From Apostichopus japonicus (Eukaryota; Echinodermata; Holothuroidea; Aspidochirotida; Stichopodidae): a DNA stretch of 64,000 bases. The position numbers and the translations under genes were made by a program. Shown here piece by piece: positions 48,401 to 58,983 of this stretch (position 1 is its first letter; each line of letters opens with the position of its first letter). The notes beneath the pieces are model-generated. The model was not told the DNA's origin. It searched no databases and saw only the letters and a program-made list of their open reading frames with translations. Where the stretch lies: the NCBI RefSeq assembly GCF_037975245.1, contig NC_092564.1, positions 18,444,984 to 18,508,983 on the forward strand, read 5' to 3'.

Positions 48401-51400
48401 TTGTTTGTGGTTTCCATCTCGTGAATATTAATGAGTGGGGCCGGGCTTATAAAATTCTTGAAAAGTCAGTATCTCTTCATCAGTATATCTGATGTAGTTC
48501 TTACTGTACTTATGGTGACATAACTACATAGTAAATAAATGCTTTTTGCAAAAACAACTTGACCTCATTAATATTCATGAGTTGGTGGGGCTGAATGGTA
48601 GATAGCAACAAAAAGCTTGTAGACGTGATATCTCAACAAACACAGTTGAATCAATGTCATACATGGTAAGTAACACACCTGAAAGTGATTTGCATTAATA
48701 GGAACTGGTATAACAATTATATACTGTAGAATTACTGTACCTGTGAATGAAATGGTCGATGCTTTGTCAACATGATAACTGATACCTTCCTTTATATGTT
48801 GTTGCAAAAGTCAATAGATAATCCTCTTCATTTTGGTGTGCACAAGTTCATTTGTATTAACATACAGGTATGGCTTACCACACTATAATATGTTAAGGCA
48901 TCAAACCACTAAACGTTTTCTTGTTTAATTGTTGCCTCCTTTTCTACACTGACAGGAACAGACGAGCAATCTGGAAATGGGCGGTGCACCGTGCTGGGGT
49001 AGCAAGGCGATGGACATGGTTGCAGGCTCAAGTTTCAGATTTGGAGTATCGTATTCGACAACACAGTGACATTTACAAACAGATTAAAGCTGCTAAGGGA
49101 ACAGTGACACTTGGTACACACCCCACCTCTGAGGAAATTCTTAGGCTTCAGTCCCTTTCTAGGTCAGGGAAGAGACATTCACCTAATGCTTCCAAAATTG
49201 CCAGGTTGGAAAAAACTAAAACTGTCTCTCCTGTTCCTCTTTCATCTGTTTTATCAAATGTTGACCATCAAAGTGCCAGACTGCATCAGTCTCTATCAAA
49301 CTGTTTATCCCCTCCACCACACACGGATGGTGACAAGTCGTCACCCCTGCAGCTGAATGGATGTGTCTATGGAAGGTCGTCAGGCAACACAGCAACAGTA
49401 ATGTTTACGCACAACCACAGATCCTCTGGTCATGTGTTAGGATTTAGTGATTCGGTAGCCCTTTCACCCGAGGAGCAATATTGTGCAAGAACTAGGCCGG
49501 TTAGATTCTATCGTAAACGGCGACTTGTAAGACCAAGAGACCTCTATCATTATAATCCCAAAGCTAAAAGGCTGTCATCAGTACGTTGTGGGTGCTGCCC
49601 TCCTAGTATGTGTGTGATGTGTGGTGGAAGGTTCAACAACTTAAAGCCACTCAACCCAGATGCAATGCCAACCCAAGCAAAGGTTGCTCATCTCGACTCT
49701 GGGTACCATCCTGTTTTATCCTTTCCATATGGTGAGTCAAGATAATTATTGTAACCTTCTTGTTGGCATGTATAGAGGGGGGGAACCCATTTTATTTCAC
49801 TTTATTGTAAACAAAGGATAATTCAGAAGCAAGGTTTCCCTATTCCTCTGTTGCTCAATTTCAGTTAAGTAAGAATTATCATCCCATATACTGCCTTCCA
49901 GAAGGTTGGTTGCTCAATTTTGTTTGGTTTTCATTAGATTGCACAGTAATGCATTTATCAGATTTCTTGTTTTATGTTTCCAAAATTAACTTATGAGTGT
50001 TTGGTCACCCAGAAGAGCCTTGAACCAACTCTTGACATCTGTGATTTTCCCCAAAATGTGGTGAAACTTACAAAATCTTTCTTGGGGTTTGTTACATTTT
50101 TGTTGAAAGCATTGAAGTATATGAAGAAAGAGAAGGTCCTAAACACATTTAAGCTGCTCAAGCAATTCAGCTTAAAGTTGATGGGATCATTTTGGACCAT
50201 TCCATGACAAAACACAAAATGCTTCCCTTGCACAGAGGATGAACCTGCACCTAAGTTGTTCATAATTATTGTGGATTTCTGGTCATGACTCATCACAAAA
50301 GCAAATTCACAAATTAATTGCATTGTGTGTGCATGGAGTAGATGGAATTGTGCTATGTGACTAGTTTGGATTGTTTATATAAAGTAATGAGAAAATCCAA
50401 GTCCAATAGTTCAATGACCTCCATAGTTTCCTTGTCTCCAGAGTTTGGTTCATTGGTTGTGTCAACAAATGCTGATAAAGTAGGCCACTGAATATACTAT
50501 GTACTAATTTTGGAACAGTTAAATTATTCTTCTACTCTAGTTTGGTCTTGGACTGGCTGGTATTTTCTTAGGAGTCTTGCAGTTTCACAACCCTATATAT
50601 TTAATATTTAGGTAACAACCATCTTTAAATCTTTTCCTTTTTAGACATTCCTCTGCCAGTTCACTTTGAATCTCTTTTGAGTAAAGGCGAAAATGAGAGA
50701 AGGGTGAAGACATCTAAGAAGTAAGTGCAGAGGTTATTCTTTCTCTCTCTAGACTTCTAAAACAAATATATGGACCATGTGATTCTACACTGGAACTTGG
50801 TTGAGAAGTCCTCTCTTGGTTTGGTATTCTACACATAACATATAACCATTGTGAAGGTTGCAAATCTAAGCAAAGAGAAGAAATGAACATTGTTAAATAT
50901 CAAACTTGGGATATTCTCAAAACTTGCCCCCAATGATGTAGATCGTAGAATAAGATCGAATGAAATGTCGGAACAATATTGTATATGTTTGATCATTTCC
51001 AGTGTTTTCCTCATTACTGCCAGTAATAAATTAATAATGAATCATATTTATATAGCGCTTAATACAGCCTTTCAAACCGCATTACAAAGTAGGATAGAGA
51101 CAAAGGAAACCAAGGAAAATAGGAACTAGGAATCAACAGAAATATTTTAAGTTGTCTCCTGCAAAAAAAAAGTGACTTAAATTTCTTCACGAATCGAAAC
51201 TAGTACCCTTCTGCTATTTGGCTGCATGCACAATCAAATTTTTAACAATAACAAACAATGAGAAGTTGTTGATGAACAATTTGGTGTTTGAGTGTGAAGC
51301 AAAAGTAATCTTATTTAAACTTGGTAATAAAGGAATATAGTTTCCATGTTGTAAGAAGTTTGGTTACTTCTTTTCAAACATTTCAGGAAGTTCTGTAGCT

Positions 51401-54400
51401 GCGAAGGTGACTTGTGTCACGGCACTCCCTAAGAAGTAGCAGAGAACTAATGTTCAGTATTGACCGTAAATTCTTAGTTGTAATCTCTGTATGGCTCCTT
51501 TACAGAAGTTATGATAGCAACAGCAGGGGTGGTGTTCCACGCCCTAGGGTATTATGTTGCATTAATATTATTGGCATGACTTTATTTGCCTGTTCTTTCT
51601 GCTCATGGATTATGAACATCACTTAGCTAGAACATCCTACTGATGTTACACCCCATTTCTCTTACAGACGAGTCAAACCTGTCGCTGCCCAACTGAAAGG
51701 GAAGAAACGGAACATCAAGAGGTTGCACAAACTCAGGCATAAAGGAAAGTTTGCAATGTTGAGCAGATCGCTGGATGGCCATATCTACGACAAGAAAGAA
51801 AAGTGCATCCAACTGAAAAACGATCGCAAGATCAAAGGTATTAGATACGATAAAGTAGTGAATTATGATTGAAATGATTGAAAACTGCAAAAATGGCATT
51901 AATGTGTGGTTAAACCTTAGTCTTATTCCTCACAATTACTGTATTTTATTCTTTGAGACTGGTTTGAAACCTCTCACATCTGAAGGTGGGTAGAATTCAA
52001 AATCATGAGACAATTCACTCCCATGCTAGTTTAAACCTTGGCCTTTCCAGTTATTGTCAAGATATGGAATAAAGTGCATGGACATTTACTGCCTTCTGTC
52101 TTGTGTACATTGGAGTTTATTGTTAGATTTGTTGCTATTGAAACAGATTTGTCTGTGCGTGACTAATTGGTAGTGACATGTATTGTTGGTAGCATGCACT
52201 GCTAAATCTTGATTAGCAAATGTGATGAATGACATCCATGAAACCTTAGTTTAGAGATCAAGGATTTTCAGCAGTTTCTCAAGTATTGCATAAAGAAGTA
52301 TATACAAATGATAGTATCAGACTAAGTATGCCAGTGACAGGAATCTTGAAAAGTAAGTGAAGAATTGAAGAAACTTAGGTCATGTGTCAATACAGTAGGT
52401 TTCTTGAAATCCTGTTTTAATGGGTGCCAAACATCCAAACCATTGGTTTTATTCTGTACTGCTTTCTCCAAAGGTAAAAAAAATTGTTGTTGCAATAGAT
52501 GTTAAGACTAAATACCCAGAAAAGCTTTCATATCATAGTCAATTGGGAATCAAGCACCTAAATCTTGCTTTAATGAGGTATATGTAATAGTGAAGAAACT
52601 CAATCTTGCATGCATTTGTTAACTGCTATAGCTGATACAGTAGATTATCCTGGTTTGGATCAGACAAATAATTCATGTTCCAACTGTGTTTATTTATTAT
52701 CCATTCCATTAGATGAAGATCTCAGGTTTTTCTCCAGGAGTAAGTCTGACTCTTGCTCTCTGCCGTCGACGCCTAAGAGTGAAGCCACAACTACCTCAGA
52801 GGAAGAACTGAGAATTTGTAGGACAGATATCAAGAAGAAGAGAACTCAAGCATATATAGGTATGTTGTTTGACATATAGTTATCAGTTACTGCTTGGGAA
52901 ATTGGGAATGTGAATATTGCTGCAAAGTCGCTTATAAGGAAGTCAGTCCTGTTCTTAAACCATTTAAATTGGTGCTGCCTATGTACCAGCATTATGTGCA
53001 GTTGGATTGCATTGAGCCATTTTGATGGTATTCAGTAAATTAATTATCCAGTATCACATTGCAAAATGGTCACAAAGTCCAAAGATGTAAAACAGTTTTT
53101 AGTTACAATGCAAAAGGCTCGGTAACCTTTGCAATCGTGCTGGCGCGTTTGTATGTGACAGCTAGCTTGTAAACACGTTATCTCAACAACCACAAATTGA
53201 ATCAATGTCATACTTGATAGGTAGATGCCCTATGGTGCCGTATTGTTTGTGGTTCCCATCTCATGAATATTAATTCTTTAAAAAGTCAATACCTCTTCAA
53301 CTATATGCCCTACTTGGTTCATTCTTGGTATGGTGATGTAACTAAACAGTAAGAACGTGTTCTTTCCAACAACAATTGTAAACATTAACATTCATGAGTG
53401 GGTGGGTGGGGCGTAATAGGAAATTGTCAAAGACAGCATGTAAACAGGATATCTCAAAAAGCACAAGTTGAATCAATGTGATACTTGGTTCTTAGCTGCT
53501 CCATAATAAATATACTTGGTTGTCATCTCATGTATATTAATGAGTGGGTGGGGCCTAATGTAAAATTTGGTTTATACTGGTATGGTAATGTTGGTAGAAA
53601 AAAGCACATTTTCTGAAATAGTGTGTTTAATTAGCTTTATACATATACTTTCGTGATACAACGTTAGTATATAGGTCGTTGCTTATGAAATCATAACATT
53701 TTACCTTATTTATATTCATGCATGTATCTGTCCTTAACTCTGTCATGGTGCATTTGTGTATATGTATGTGACATTTGCTTGTAAACTCAATGAAAGCTGG
53801 AGATCTCTCATCTTTTCTGGTTGTCACTTAATTCTTGAACAAATATAACTCACATGCTCTACATTAGTCAGATAGTTATGTGGAATTTTGAGCAAGTTGT
53901 ACGGCAAGGAATCACAGAGCCAACTGGCTGTCTGGTTATTATATGTCACTTAGCAGACTTTGTCAATATGATAACTGATTCCTGGTACCTTTCCTTTATA
54001 TGTTGTCGTATTAGTCAGTAGATAATCCTCATCATTTTGTCGTGCACAAGTTCATACAGTAAATGTTAACATGTATGGCTTACCATTGTTTAGGCATCGG
54101 GACCACTAAATGTTTTGGTTTTCTGGGGGATTTTATGCATAAACAACATAGTATTTTACAAGAGACAAAGTTCAGAGAACTCAACACTGCTACACAAAAT
54201 ATGAACATTAAATTCTTCCCAGGTATTGCATTTGTCTATATAGCAAATTAAATTGTTAGAAGCTATTTTAGAGGGTTTGAAGATCTTGTGTTTGGTAATC
54301 AATGCCTTTCTCAGATTTACACTTTGCCAACTCCTTGAAACACACAAAGACTACTTGCAGCTGTTGAAGCTACTCCCCCCCCCCCCCCCCCCCTTGCCCA

Positions 54401-57388
54401 ATATGTGGTGCAAGAACTGAATGTCTCATGTGTAAGACGTACATGGATATTGTGAGAATATCCTTTAAGTCAACTTAGATTTCCCAGTTTGGGGCCTTTT
54501 TGTTACTCGGCAGGTAACTGCTCCCTTAATTTATGAATAACTTCAAACTATGCTGACAGTTAATTATGAAACCCCCAAGTGTAATGGTATAGAAAGTGGC
54601 ACTGAATTGCTAAGGTTGATGTCTGATTTTGTCTCATTTAATTCCATTTGACAATTCCTTGGCTCGAACCAGCTGTCTTTTAGTTCTCTGCGTGACATCG
54701 TCAGTAATTACATTGTAGAGAAATTTACCTTTACATTCCACTGGTGATTCTGATGATGCTTTTGGATAAAAATCATTCAGATCAATGCAAGTTGTTAGTT
54801 TTTCTGACAGGCAAAAGTTTTAAATAGAGCAGGTAGCATCTGCTAAAAATAATTCAGAATGGCTGCATAATTTATGTAATGAGTTTATTAAGTTTGATAG
54901 CAATTTGGGAATGTAAAATGCCAAGGCAAAAGAAAGTTTCTTCCCAAGTTTTCACATCATGCGCACCTGAAGTTAAAGAGTCAAGCATGGTGTCTGTAGG
55001 AAAGAAAGGGCCTGCATAGTTGTATTGAGGTTGCAGTCTTGATTGCAACAATGTCATGGAGATTCCATTGCTCTTTGCACACCCGCATAGTTTTGACATT
55101 TTCCATCAATTCACGTTATCGTCCTTTTATCTCCTTACAGAGAGAAAGAGCAGAGAGAGGAGCATATCCTTGCCCAACATTGGTGTCCGCCCTCAATCTG
55201 CAGCTTCGACTCCCCCCGACAGCAAACCATCCACTCCGACTGCCCAGCTCGGTTGCTCCCTCCCATCTTCTACACTGCAGAGCATGAACAAGAAGAAGGC
55301 AGTCGCAGGGGGCGATGCATACGACATAGACAATATCGTCATTCCGTACTCGATGTTGGCATCGACTAGAGTGGAGAAACTTCACTACAAAGAGATTGAC
55401 ACTCCGGGATGGAGGATGGTTATCAATGGTGTGATGACTGACCTCAGTCATCATCCGGAGGAACCAATCAATCTTCCCCAGCCAGAGGATGTTGTCGAAG
55501 AGGTAGGATTTACAAGGATTCATTACTACTACCCAGTGGCTCTGTTGCTCAGAAGAAATTTAAGTTTACTATAGAAAATGGAAGAAGCAGAAATTTTGCT
55601 ATCATATCAAGCACTGCTCAATTAGTTGCTAGTTTGTCTCTCTTCAGTGCCATTGTTTGAACAGAAGTAGCCAAAATAAACAGCCAGATGGTCAGAGACT
55701 ACAACCAGTTCTGGTAAATTTAAGAGAGGTTCGTCTGGACTTCAAAAAAAAAATCTCGATTGACCATATTGACTTTGCTAACATATCAAAGTGCAATCAA
55801 TCACTTAAAGCAAATACATGGTTTCAAGTCTAATATCTAGTGTTGGTTGAATGATTTTAACAGACTGGCTTAATTATTTCTCCTTTATTAACTTTGTTTC
55901 TTCTTCCTCCGGCAAGTTTTTGACTGTGGTCAGGTTGAAATATTTCAACAGTGAAGCGATGTGGTGTTTGTCTTAATGACAAGCTCATAAACAGATCAAA
56001 CAATCTTTCTGCACATCTGTGGACTTTCTACAAAATATTCTGTTTGTGCAAACATCATACTGAAAACAATATCAATTATAATTTCAGAGACAATGTGTTC
56101 AATCGTTGACGAAAAGACTTTCACTTTCGTCCCAACCAGCTATCTGCGGCTGCTGCTGCTGGACATTCTCTGTTACATGCTCATGGACATACATATCTAA
56201 ACACAGTAGAACTTAGATGATATGTGTATGGCACACAGAAAGTCTGTACATGCAATGGTGCAATCAATTTAGGAACCAGCAATAAAATGAACTGTTAGTG
56301 GATGGTGTGGAACTCCTTTCAATTGTCTGTCATCATTGTGTTAATTTGGATGTGAGTTAGCCAGTTAAGTCTGTCCATTGTCACCCCCCCCACCACCAAA
56401 GAAAAGGGGGAACAAAATTAGAAAATGTCTATGTAGTTTTGCAAGCTCACTAGTGTTGTGTTATATTTGATCAGTTGAATAGCTCTATTACAAGCTGTGT
56501 GGGTTAGTAGCAGCTCATCCTTATTTCAATGGCAACAATACAATGAACTAGTTTTGATCAATTCAACATGATGGAAATGATTGTTTGAATGAATCTTTTG
56601 TTTGTCTTTTTCTTTTACCTGATAGTAAGCATTTTTCTTTATCCTCATTCCAGGACGAGAGCACAGCCGACGGCGACTACACTATTCGTCACCTGCAGTA
56701 TGAGATCACAGAGAAGAAGAAATTCTTGGCCATATTGGCGAATCAGGGCAACGCAGCCTCTGGTGCTGGCAGACGTTCAAGGAGGACTAGAAATAACAGT
56801 TCTAATAGCACCCCGGACCCCCTGTCACCGAATGGGAGTATCTCAGAACACTCTCTTCATTCGAACTTTGATTCGCCAATGAGTCCTTCACCCTTGGCTA
56901 CTCCTAACCACACCGCTACTCCAAATGCTGCTCCTCCTCCTCCTCCTTCCACTACTCCAGCAGCAGCAGATTCATCGATCCCAAGACAACTCAGGAGTAC
57001 TTCATCAGACAAGAGGAGGATATCATTTGGAAGCGACTCTCAGTCTTCGTTCGACGAGGGGGTCTCGGACCCGGTTCACGGATGGTCCAGACGTGCCTTC
57101 CCTCTGACAGATGAGGAAGTGTCGGAAATCAGTATCAGTACTCAGCAGGAGCCTCACAAGCCACTGTTCAATTACAGGACTCGGCCCCCCAGCATTTCCC
57201 TGGGTGTCCCACCCTTTGAATCGGAAGATGATAGCTCTGGTAGTGACAAGGAGGTGGATGACCCAAATGACCCAGAATGGACGGTAGTCGCAAAAAGAAA
57301 ACAACCCAAAGCAGAGTCCCCTACCGATGATGATCCCCTGGTGTTGCATCTGGCCGTCAAGAAAGAGGGGGTTTCTAGCCCATCATGA
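44104..57388 (+). CDS. KANSL1: KAT8 regulatory NSL complex subunit 1 (whole gene, 7 coding exons)
   Basis: The joined exons give 3,612 nt, 1,203 aa (human KANSL1 is about 1,105), all introns GT-AG with matching phases. KANSL1 is the scaffold of the nuclear NSL complex, which directs the MOF/KAT8 acetyltransferase to histone H4 at promoters. Residues 1-10 ([10 protein letters not shown]) match the human N-terminus as I remember it. Residues about 290-315 form a coiled coil ([20 protein letters not shown]). Residues about 450-500 hold the conserved [18 protein letters not shown] block. C660-C671 is a conserved CxxC-type cluster. Residues about 895-990 form the PEHE domain that contacts KAT8 ([12 protein letters not shown] ... 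[11 protein letters not shown]). The serine-rich tail holds [13 protein letters not shown]. The start is 44104, or 44113 in the better context GCCATGG. The identification is secure. Confidence 0.96.
45450..48955 (+). other. KANSL1 intron 1 of the coding region
   Basis: 3.5 kb without a supported gene. The last kilobase (47959-48923) is a repeat shared with a later intron; the rest appears unique, with short open frames that I could not relate to any family. Confidence 0.8.
47959..48923 (+). repeat. Intronic repeat of about 1 kb (copy 1)
   Basis: Starts CAGTTTTTGGTTACGATGCC and ends CCACTAAACGTTTTCTTG, 33 bp before the acceptor of KANSL1 coding exon 2. Inside are imperfect units of about 280 bp with landmarks ATCTCAA..C, GAATCAATGT, GTAGATGCCCCATGATG and CATGAATATTAATGAGTG. 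The same order of blocks occurs at 53093-54125. Confidence 0.8.
48956..49731 (+). CDS. KANSL1: KANSL1 coding exon 2
   Basis: Acceptor CTGACAG, donor TATG|GTGAGT. Residues 449-707 begin [20 protein letters not shown] and [15 protein letters not shown], the most conserved block of KANSL1 outside PEHE. They end with [15 protein letters not shown], the cysteine cluster [14 protein letters not shown] and [14 protein letters not shown] (human LDSCVHPVLAFP). Confidence 0.96.
50645..50720 (+). CDS. KANSL1: KANSL1 coding exon 3
   Basis: Acceptor TTTTTAG, donor AAGAA|GTAAGT. Residues 708-732 read [20 protein letters not shown] then VKTSK, matching the human 'D.P..LHFQSMLK' segment. A short basic exon, phases 1 in and 2 out. 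Confidence 0.9.
51035..51100. repeat. SINE tail fragment
   Basis: CATATTTATATAGCGCTTAA and nearby CATTACAAAGT resemble the AGCGC-containing 3' tail of the SINE at 15,421-15,715 in reverse orientation. Only the tail is left. Confidence 0.45.
51668..51837 (+). CDS. KANSL1: KANSL1 coding exon 4
   Basis: Acceptor CTTACAG, donor AAAG|GTATTA. Residues 733-789 are strongly basic ([20 protein letters not shown] then [12 protein letters not shown]). The basic character parallels the human KPPKKLSLKHR region and suits a nuclear localisation signal. Confidence 0.9.
52713..52859 (+). CDS. KANSL1: KANSL1 coding exon 5
   Basis: Acceptor CCATTAG, donor ATAG|GTATGT. Residues 790-838 read [20 protein letters not shown] then [16 protein letters not shown] Ser/Thr-rich linker; it is supported mainly by splice phase and sites. 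Confidence 0.85.
53093..54125 (+). repeat. Intronic repeat of about 1 kb (copy 2)
   Basis: Starts CAGTTTTTAGTTACAATGCA and ends CCACTAAATGTTTTGG. It carries the same ordered blocks as 47959-48923, including TTTCCTTTATATGTTGT and GTGCACAAGTTCAT. A reverse-orientation fragment of the 'GGCT.TGTGATTCCTTGC' repeat is inserted at about 53890-53945 only in this copy. Confidence 0.8.
54375..54393. repeat. Poly(C) tract
   Basis: Nineteen consecutive cytosines, the longest G/C homopolymer I found in the window. Confidence 0.95.
55141..55502 (+). CDS. KANSL1: KANSL1 coding exon 6 (PEHE domain, first part)
   Basis: Acceptor CTTACAG, donor GAAGAG|GTAGGA. Residues 839-959 include [20 protein letters not shown] and, from residue 898, [20 protein letters not shown] then [15 protein letters not shown]. 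This is the PEHE core that binds the KAT8 catalytic domain. Confidence 0.95.
56654..57388 (+). CDS. KANSL1: KANSL1 coding exon 7 (PEHE end and C-terminus)
   Basis: Acceptor ATTCCAG, starting at a codon boundary. Residues 960-1203 begin [20 protein letters not shown], the end of the PEHE domain (helical, EEKM-like). A basic RRSRRTRNN patch and Ser/Pro-rich tail follow, with [20 protein letters not shown] and [13 protein letters not shown] (human WERRTFPL). Stop TGA at 57386-57388. The acidic end [20 protein letters not shown] is not an obvious human counterpart. Confidence 0.95.
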   Translation, partial: DESTADGDYTIRHLQYEITEKKKFLAILANQGNAASGAGRRSRRTRNNSSNSTPDPLSPNGSISEHSLHSNFDSPMSPSPLATPNHTATPNAAPPPPPSTTPAAADSSIPRQLRSTSSDKRRISFGSDSQSSFDEGVSDPVHGWSRRAFPLTDEEVSEISISTQQEPHKPLFNYRTRPPSISLGVPPFESEDDSSGSDKEVDDPNDPEWTVVAKRKQPKAESPTDDDPLVLHLAVKKEGVSSPS

Positions 57389-58983
57389 TACCATCACTGT
57401 TATGCATCCATAACTTTCAATTTAAGTTTAAACCCCCCTCGCCCTCTGTCAGTTGATCCAATTGGTTTTCTTTAGTAGATTTATTGATTTCAAACATGAT
57501 TTCATCATTCACAGAAATAACTAGCACCTGAAGTGACACTCATTACTGCATAATTTAGGTATGGATCATGTAAAGTGGAATAGACCAGTCAAATATTGTG
57601 ATTTCTTGTGTAGCCGTCTCTGTGTTTAATCAGCTTTTCCTTAAGTCGATGTAGTGTGGGAAGCCCTTGCCATGAATTCATTGTTGTTAGATCATAGAAC
57701 TGAAGAAAGCAGAGAGGCTAGAAGGAATGGCTGTTATGTAACCATGGTGTCATGCGTGCATCTGTATTCCTTGTTCTAATTTACTCTGATGAAGAGGATG
57801 CAGGCGAGTGCTAGCAACAAAACTCGCCAAGACTGCCTGCACAGAAACTGAACAAGTATTATGAATATTTTATTCAGTGAGTAACATAGCAGTATGGTTA
57901 GGTAAGGTTCTTGGGATGATTTAAGAGATAGAAATAGGAGGTAACAAGAAGATTATTCCATCGGTAGAAAATTGTACTTGGTTGAGAAAAGGTGGTCAAA
58001 GCAACAAGTCTAAACCACACCTTCAAATCTAATATGCTCACATTGATGAAACATTGAGAAAAGTCACCATGTAAGCAACTGTTACATTGTAAACAAATGT
58101 AAATATGTTTGACTTATGTAAACTGAATATGTTTAGTTAGACTTTTGTTTATATTGTTGTGACTGGTTTAAAACCTGGGAATAACTCCGTTTTTTTTTTT
58201 TTCATAATTTTTTCTTTATGGTACGTAGAATTCGTCATTATGATTTATGAAGGGTTTTTGTTTTGCCCTGATTTCTTTTGCCAAGTTTCCATAAAAATGA
58301 AAAATAATAATGAAAAAAAGTATTTCGTTTTCAATATTTTATTACATTTCTTAGGTAACATCAGACAAGTATTAAGCAATATGAGGCGCATCTTGTATTG
58401 ACTTGATTAGTTGATTGTTATTACTAGACGATTCACTCAGAAAGTTGTGCTTTACTTTGCTGTCCAGATATGATGAGGTCGGGGCCATTGTAAAGAAGCA
58501 GAAAAGTTTGTCCTGTTCTAAGGATTGGTGGAGCATATACTAGAAAAGTTAGACAATTTCACATATTTCACAAAGTAATTGGGTAATCTTTGTTTTTGCT
58601 GTATTCCATTATTAAATGTTCTCTTTAAGGTCAAGGAGAACAGTTGCTTTTCACACTGTTTTGAAGTAGCATTGTTGTCTATCATTGAGGGAGAACCTTC
58701 TTGAATATGTAAATTTAAACTCTCATGTCATGAATTAAGTAACAGATGGTTGTGTACAGTTGTTTGTGAAGAGAATTTTAACTTTTGGTAATATTTAGGC
58801 CCTCTGTATAAAAAAGGGTTTAAGGACATGTTAACTGATGATGTAGTTCAGAGCATTTGAGATTGTATACAGTGTATCATAGGAAATAAAAACCAACTTC
58901 CATTGTAGTTTGCACTATTGTTCATATCTTGTATATAGCCTTTTCAGAGAAAATTGAAAAAAAAGTACAAAAACTGGAATAAA
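57389..58983 (+). other. KANSL1: KANSL1 3' UTR with poly(A) signals
   Basis: After the stop codon the sequence is AT-rich, with no further exon. Two AATAAA hexamers lie at 58885-58890 and 58978-58983 and are the likely cleavage signals, giving a 3' UTR of about 1.5-1.6 kb. A stable hairpin with competing stems lies at 57800-57840. Confidence 0.6.

Larger units (their letters stand above)
52860..55140 (+). other. KANSL1 intron before the PEHE exon
   Basis: 2.3 kb holding the second ~1-kb repeat copy, a 19-nt poly(C) tract at 54375-54393, and otherwise no coding signal. Confidence 0.8.
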
